Assembly (NCBI GenBank): GCA_041746415.1
Contig: JBGTHB010000025.1
Span: 1 to 10,235, forward strand
Reading direction: 5' to 3'
DNA length: 10,235 nucleotides
Origin: JBGTHB01 sp041746415
Lineage (GTDB): Bacteria > Pseudomonadota > Gammaproteobacteria > Coxiellales > Coxiellaceae
Positions 7,412 to 10,235 of this stretch are shown in pieces. A program made the translations under genes and the position numbers. Numbering within the stretch: position 1 is the first letter of the stretch; every line of letters starts with the position of its first letter. A model generated the notes under the pieces. The model saw nothing but the letters and a program-made list of their open reading frames with translations. It searched no databases and had not been told where the DNA came from.

Positions 7412-7440
7412 TTGCGAACCCAAAACACGAGTGTTAGGAT
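7412..7440 (+). promoter_or_regulatory. Candidate extended -10 promoter for a small RNA
   Basis: TTGCGA (7412-7417) is followed after exactly 17 bases by TAGGAT (7435-7440). The -10 is preceded by TG one base away (TGTTAGGAT), an extended -10 arrangement. Each hexamer matches consensus at four of six positions. The predicted start is near 7447. No plus-strand gene follows, only a strong terminator. Confidence 0.4.
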
Positions 7441-7446
7441 TTACTG

Positions 7447-7513
7447 CTCCTTTTGCGAGACCCAATTTCGAACTGTGAGCGATGGCCACATCTACAGGAT
7501 GTGGCTTTTTTTT
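7447..7513 (+). ncRNA. Candidate small RNA, about 65 nt
   Basis: A promoter-like sequence (7412-7440) and a strong intrinsic terminator (7485-7513) bracket a stretch with no convincing reading frame. The product would have a ~38-nt mostly unpaired 5' part (beginning CUCCUUUUGCGAGACCC) and a terminator hairpin with a U-tail, the usual layout of a Hfq-type small RNA. The only plus-strand gene upstream, queC, ends 2.3 kb away, so the terminator is otherwise unexplained. I do not recognise a known RNA family; it does not fold as a tRNA. Confidence 0.4.
7485..7513 (+). terminator. Strong rho-independent terminator, plus strand
   Basis: GCCACATC (7485-7492), loop TACAG, GATGTGGC (7498-7505), then eight T (7506-7513). 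The 8-base-pair stem is perfect. On the other strand there is no T-run, so it acts on plus-strand transcripts only. Confidence 0.85.
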
Positions 7514-7607
7514 ATTGCTCTACAGGCATCATCTTCTCACCCAGTTTCTTAAGCGTCAATTAAGTAATTAATAATTAGAGGGCGTTTTTTATGTTTGTTT
7601 AACCGGA

Positions 7608-8042
7608 TTATGTTTTCGGTAAGCTAAGCGCAAGTATAGTGAATTTTTTATCTGATTTTTTTTCGTAAATATTCATTTTTGACATAAATTCAAGTAGCGC
7701 TTGTTTGCTGGTGGTGCCTGTTTTTTCACGCATATTACGAATATAAAATTCAACCGTGCGCTCGGACAACGCTAATTGGTCTGCTACATAGCGATTTGTT
7801 TTGCCTTGCAGCAGTAGTTGTAAACAATCCAATTCGCGCTGAGTGAAATAAATATGATGGAAGGGTTCTTCTAAATAATAATTTCTTATGGTGCGATTTT
7901 TTTTACTAACGGTTTTTTGACGTTGATATTCGCGTAATAAATCATCTTGATATAAGTGACCAATAAAAAATTGGCGATAAAGTTTTGGTTGAGTGCGTTT
8001 ATTTTTTATTGCAGAGGTGACATCACGCCAACGTTTTAACAT
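7608..8042 (-). CDS. Short LuxR-family HTH transcriptional regulator
   Basis: The 144-residue protein has a GerE/LuxR-type helix-turn-helix at about residues 65-122: YFTQRELDCLQLLLQGKTNRYVADQLALSERTVEFYIRNMREKTG, then TSKQALLEFM. All landmark positions of the family are present: the TxRE opening, the G-K-T/S-N turn, the SERTVExYIRN recognition helix and a following K. The N-terminal 60 residues are basic and show no receiver, PAS or autoinducer-binding domain, so it is far shorter than typical 200-260-residue LuxR regulators. The start is fixed by AGGAG (8052-8056) nine bases upstream, and an in-frame stop occurs shortly before it, so there is no longer form here. It probably binds DNA as a dimer. 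It diverges from the S24-like repressor across an A/T-rich 196-base gap, and the orphan 722-aa gene follows on the same strand. Targets are unknown. Confidence 0.85.
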   Translation of the reverse strand: MLKRWRDVTSAIKNKRTQPKLYRQFFIGHLYQDDLLREYQRQKTVSKKNRTIRNYYLEEPFHHIYFTQRELDCLQLLLQGKTNRYVADQLALSERTVEFYIRNMREKTGTTSKQALLEFMSKMNIYEKKSDKKFTILALSLPKT

Positions 8043-8238
8043 AAAAATATGCTCCTGAAGTAAAATATTATTAAAAATATAATTTAAAATTTATCGGATA
8101 ATAAATTAGATAATGACGGTATTTTTTAAATAACGAACTGTCAATTACTTAAGTAAATATTAAATTTTTGAAAAAAACCGTTGAGAATAATCGCACTTTG
8201 GTGTAGTCTATTTCTTACAAACCAGCAGGGACCACAGC
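8043..8238. promoter_or_regulatory. A/T-rich divergent control region with a palindrome
   Basis: The gap between the two divergent regulators is extremely A/T-rich. It contains the perfect 12-base palindrome TTACTTAAGTAA (8145-8156), a possible operator 24 bases upstream of the repressor gene's -35 box. A promoter for the LuxR-type gene must lie within 8057-8140 on the minus strand, but several A/T hexamers compete and none can be chosen. Both regulators could control this region; that is inference. Confidence 0.5.
8181..8209 (+). promoter_or_regulatory. Candidate sigma70 promoter for the S24-like repressor gene
   Basis: TTGAGA (8181-8186) and TAGTCT (8204-8209) are separated by 17 bases. 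Transcription would start near 8216, giving a short leader that contains the AGGGA ribosome site (8227-8231). Confidence 0.5.
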
Positions 8239-8877
8239 ATGATAAACATCAGCTACAACATGAAATCGTTAATGTCATCAGCTTCAATTAACGCTAGTGA
8301 ATTAGCGAGACGAACAGGAGTTGCTCAGCCGATCATCTATCGACTGTCAACAGGTCAAAACATTAATCCTAAGTTAGGTACGATTTGTCCAATATCTGAC
8401 TACTTCATGATATCGGTCAGTCAACTTATTGGTGAAGTGCCACTACCCACTGATCCAAATTACTACCGTAATGAAGCAGGCAATCGCGGCTGGCATCGCG
8501 TACCACTTATTTCTTGGGATCAAGCGGCGCAGCAGTCGATAGAAGCGAGTCATATTATTAATGGCACGTATGTATCGACTGACGCCAACGTTAGTGCAGA
8601 AGCATTTGCCTTACAAGTTAAAAGTTCGGCAATGGAGCCACTGTTTCCGAAAGGAGCCACAGTGGTGATTGAACCCAATCGGGTTCCCGCTGATCGCGAC
8701 TTTGTGATAACGCAAATGCAAGGTGAGCATGAGTCACGGTTGAAACAAATTTTAGTGGATGGTTCGGATCGCTATATTAAATCGATCAATCCAGAATTAG
8801 AAGATGTTCATCCAAAACTGATGAAAGCACATGATAAGATTTTAGGTGTAATGGTGCAGGTGAAAGTCGATTACTAA
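8239..8877 (+). CDS. HTH repressor with LexA/S24-like C-terminal domain, catalytic serine apparently lost
   Basis: This 212-residue protein has an N-terminal XRE/Cro-type helix-turn-helix (about 19-65: ASELARRTGVAQPIIYRLSTG then ISDYFMISVSQLIGE). A linker follows, then a C-terminal domain of the LexA/CI/UmuD S24 fold (about 120-212: FALQVKSSAMEPLFPKGATVVIEPN ... RLKQILVDGSDRYIKSINPE ... ILGVMVQVKV). In cleavable family members the serine nucleophile sits directly before Met in GDSMxP. Here the same place reads SSAMEP, with Ala131 where Ser is expected, while the partner lysine appears kept as Lys169. It is therefore probably a non-self-cleaving repressor, although Ser129 or Ser130 could conceivably substitute. 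The start has GCAGGGA at good spacing; Met8 is an alternative. It has its own promoter and terminator, so it is monocistronic. It resembles phage-type repressors, but no other phage gene is seen. Confidence 0.85.
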   Translation: MINISYNMKSLMSSASINASELARRTGVAQPIIYRLSTGQNINPKLGTICPISDYFMISVSQLIGEVPLPTDPNYYRNEAGNRGWHRVPLISWDQAAQQSIEASHIINGTYVSTDANVSAEAFALQVKSSAMEPLFPKGATVVIEPNRVPADRDFVITQMQGEHESRLKQILVDGSDRYIKSINPELEDVHPKLMKAHDKILGVMVQVKVDY

Positions 8878-8920
8878 TGGCATGGCGCATAAGGTAAAGT
8901 AAGTCTTCGTATTGGGTGTT

Positions 8921-8949
8921 CCGGGTCCGTGAGGATCCGGCTTTTTTTT
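8921..8949 (+). terminator. Rho-independent terminator of the S24-like repressor gene
   Basis: CCGGGTCC (8921-8928), loop GTGA, GGATCCGG (8933-8940), then C and eight T (8942-8949). The 8-pair stem has one G-U pair. It ends the repressor transcript 44 bases after its stop and insulates thiL. Confidence 0.88.
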
Positions 8950-8959
8950 AAAAATCATT

Positions 8960-8988
8960 TCGTCACACACTCCATGTGCAGCTATACT
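8960..8988 (+). promoter_or_regulatory. Candidate promoter placing the transcript start at the thiL ATG
   Basis: TCGTCA (8960-8965, four of six to the -35 consensus) and TATACT (8983-8988, five of six to the -10 consensus) are 17 bases apart. The predicted start falls at about 8995, which is the A of the thiL ATG. It lies just after the preceding terminator, where a promoter is needed. Confidence 0.5.
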
Positions 8989-8994
8989 TTGCCA

Positions 8995-9903
8995 ATGGGT
9001 GAATTTGAAATTATTGAACGATACTTTAAACGCACACAACAAGCACAAGATGTTTTAGTGGATGTGGGTGATGACGCAGCGGTATTAGCAGCCAGTGGTC
9101 GTTCACGTGTTGTTTGCGTGGATACCTTGAATGTCGGTGTGCACTTTCCAGAAAATGCCAAGCCACAAGATATTGCTTATCGTGCGTTGGCAGCGAATTT
9201 AAGTGATTTAGCCGCGATGGGTGCTCAACCGCGATTTTGTTTGTTAGCGCTGAGCTTGCCTAAGGCACAAAAACCTTGGCTTAATGCTTTTGCCAAAAGT
9301 TTTTTTGCATTAGCTAAGCAATATGAAGTGGCATTAATTGGTGGTGATTTAACGCGTGGCCCACTGAGCATCAGCATTACTTTGATTGGCGAACCGAAAA
9401 ACGGTAATTACTTAACACGTTATGGTGCAAAGCCAACAGATAAAATTTATGTTACGGGTTGTTTGGGTGGTGCAGCACAGGCATTGCAACTTATTCGCGC
9501 TAAAAAAAAATTAACTAAAAAATGGCACGCGGCTTTTTATCGGCCACAGCCACGTATTGCATGTGGGTTAAACATAGCGAGCATTGCTTCAAGCTGTATT
9601 GATATATCTGATGGGTTATTGGCGGATTTAAAACATATTTTGCAGCAAAGCCAAGTCGGTGCAAAATTAGCGTTGAGTCACATTCCACATTACGGTGATT
9701 TGCAAATGGCTTTGACAGGTGGTGAAGATTTCGAATTGTGTTTTACCGTTCCACTGGCGCAGCACAAAGCATTAGAAAAAGTAAAGCGGGATGCAGATTG
9801 CGACATTACTTGCATTGGTGAAATTACCAGTCAAGTCGGCGTTATTGTGGATGAAAATAATAAGCCCATAAAAACAAAAAAACTGGGTTATCAACATTTT
9901 TAA
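8995..9903 (+). CDS. thiL: Thiamine-monophosphate kinase
   Basis: ThiL phosphorylates thiamine monophosphate with ATP to give thiamine diphosphate, the active cofactor. I chose the ATG at 8995 (302 residues) because the protein then opens with the family-typical MGEFEIIERYF. An in-frame GTG at 8929 would start inside a terminator hairpin, and the ATG at 8974 adds eight non-conserved residues. Motifs: VGDDAAV (24-30, Mg/ATP), ALAANLSDLAAMGA (64-77), IGGDLTRG (115-122), CIDISDGLLADL (201-212) and TGGEDFELCFTVP (241-253). The segment between DISDGL and GGEDFEL looks short next to E. coli ThiL (325 residues), suggesting a trimmed loop. No Shine-Dalgarno sequence precedes the ATG. pgpA starts 10 bases after the stop, so the two form an operon. 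Confidence 0.96.
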   Translation: MGEFEIIERYFKRTQQAQDVLVDVGDDAAVLAASGRSRVVCVDTLNVGVHFPENAKPQDIAYRALAANLSDLAAMGAQPRFCLLALSLPKAQKPWLNAFAKSFFALAKQYEVALIGGDLTRGPLSISITLIGEPKNGNYLTRYGAKPTDKIYVTGCLGGAAQALQLIRAKKKLTKKWHAAFYRPQPRIACGLNIASIASSCIDISDGLLADLKHILQQSQVGAKLALSHIPHYGDLQMALTGGEDFELCFTVPLAQHKALEKVKRDADCDITCIGEITSQVGVIVDENNKPIKTKKLGYQHF

Positions 9904-9913
9904 GGATTAGCGC

Positions 9914-10235
9914 ATGCAATTAAAAACCAATTATGCACCAGTTTCAATTTGGCGCGATCCATTGGATTTTATAGCAGCGGGATTTGGCAGTGGTGCCATG
10001 CCAGTTGCGCCAGGAACATTTGGTACCTTAGCGGCGGTGCCGTTCGTGTATTGGTTAAGCCATTTTCATGTTGCCATTTATTTAGTGGTAACTCTATTGT
10101 GTGTGGTGTTAGGTATTGTGTTGTGTGATCGTGCTGGGAAAAATTTTGGTGTTACAGATCATGCAGCGATTGTGTGGGATGAGTTTGCGAGTTTTTTTAT
10201 TGTGATGTTAGCGATTCCCCCCACATGGTATTACT
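9914..10235 (+). CDS. pgpA: Phosphatidylglycerophosphatase A, 5' part (3' end outside window)
   Basis: PgpA is an inner-membrane phosphatase that removes phosphate from phosphatidylglycerophosphate to make phosphatidylglycerol. The first 107 codons are present and the frame is still open at the window edge. The family is usually about 155-175 residues. Visible signatures: FIAAGFGSGAMPVAPGTFGT (19-38), matching the GxGxxPxAPGTxGS opening, a hydrophobic segment at about 52-71 (HVAIYLVVTLLCVVLGIVL), and VTDHAAIVWDEFASFFI (80-96), equivalent to the conserved D-x-x-x-I-V-W-D-E active-site motif. AAGGA (9902-9906) overlaps the thiL stop and serves as ribosome site. thiL followed by pgpA is a conserved gammaproteobacterial pair. 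Confidence 0.96.
   Translation, partial: MQLKTNYAPVSIWRDPLDFIAAGFGSGAMPVAPGTFGTLAAVPFVYWLSHFHVAIYLVVTLLCVVLGIVLCDRAGKNFGVTDHAAIVWDEFASFFIVMLAIPPTWYY

Larger units (their letters stand above)
7324..7607. other. Intergenic region between the orphan gene and the LuxR-type gene
   Basis: This 284-base gap separates two minus-strand genes. It contains the ribosome site of the orphan gene (7327-7334), a symmetric GC palindrome flanked by A and T runs (7384-7403), a near-palindrome AACACGAGTGTT (7423-7434), and a plus-strand promoter-terminator pair that may define a small RNA. A 63-codon plus-strand frame at 7361-7552 exists but runs through the terminator and looks non-coding. The last ~95 bases are A/T-rich with no assigned element. 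Confidence 0.6.

Noticed and set aside
7407..7500. tRNA-like element suggested by TTCGAA and GGGTTCG-type words
   Set aside because: No acceptor stem, anticodon arm or T-arm pairing can be assembled on either strand.
7361..7552. 63-codon plus-strand frame in the gap before the LuxR-type gene
   Set aside because: It runs through both the GC palindrome and the strong terminator, has no ribosome site and reads as low-quality, unstructured sequence.
7555..8147. GTCAATTA direct repeats flanking the LuxR-type gene as insertion-site duplication
   Set aside because: The 8-base words occur in very A/T-rich sequence, no transposase or terminal inverted repeat is present, and chance is a sufficient explanation.
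8239..8877. S24-like repressor as part of a prophage
   Set aside because: No integrase, structural phage gene or attachment repeats are seen in the window; the gene stands alone with its own promoter and terminator.
8929..8994. Longer thiL start at GTG 8929
   Set aside because: The start would sit in the loop of the repressor gene's terminator, and the extra residues do not resemble ThiL N-termini; MGEFE at 8995 does.

Overview
The window looks like a gammaproteobacterial chromosome segment of moderate-to-low GC, with A/T-rich gaps. The housekeeping genes are radA (3' part), glyA, nrdR, nusB, queC, thiL and pgpA (5' part). The short LuxR-type HTH regulator, the S24-like repressor and two large orphan proteins would suit a Legionellales/Coxiellaceae-like bacterium. 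That placement is an inference from gene order and protein style and was not tested by any search.

Layout. Bases 1-1005 hold the end of radA. A 259-base gap with weak inverted repeats follows, then an orphan membrane protein gene (1265-2242). Next comes a tight forward block with its own candidate promoter: glyA, nrdR, nusB and queC (2327-5164), where nrdR/nusB and nusB/queC overlap. Converging on queC, with the coding ends overlapping by 10 bases, is a 722-residue orphan protein on the minus strand (5155-7323). The gap at 7324-7607 holds a GC palindrome, and a promoter-like sequence followed by a strong terminator that together could make a ~65-nt small RNA. A small LuxR-family regulator (minus) and an S24/LexA-like repressor (plus) diverge from an A/T-rich shared control region at 8043-8238. 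After the repressor's terminator the housekeeping block resumes with thiL and pgpA.

Function. The core genes serve recombination repair (RadA), one-carbon metabolism (GlyA), ribonucleotide reductase control (NrdR), transcription antitermination (NusB), queuosine/7-deazaguanine synthesis (QueC), thiamine diphosphate formation (ThiL) and phosphatidylglycerol synthesis (PgpA). In many gammaproteobacteria nrdR, the rib genes, nusB, thiL and pgpA lie together. Here the rib genes are absent between nrdR and nusB, and nusB and thiL are separated by about 4.5 kb containing queC, the orphan and two regulators. That inserted stretch is the accessory part of the window.

The main points of interest are the orphan 722-aa protein with an 81-base C-terminal tandem repeat and a REP-like Pro-rich insert, the repressor whose catalytic serine position is alanine, the candidate small RNA, and a possibly leaderless thiL. 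No complete undescribed system could be demonstrated from sequence alone.
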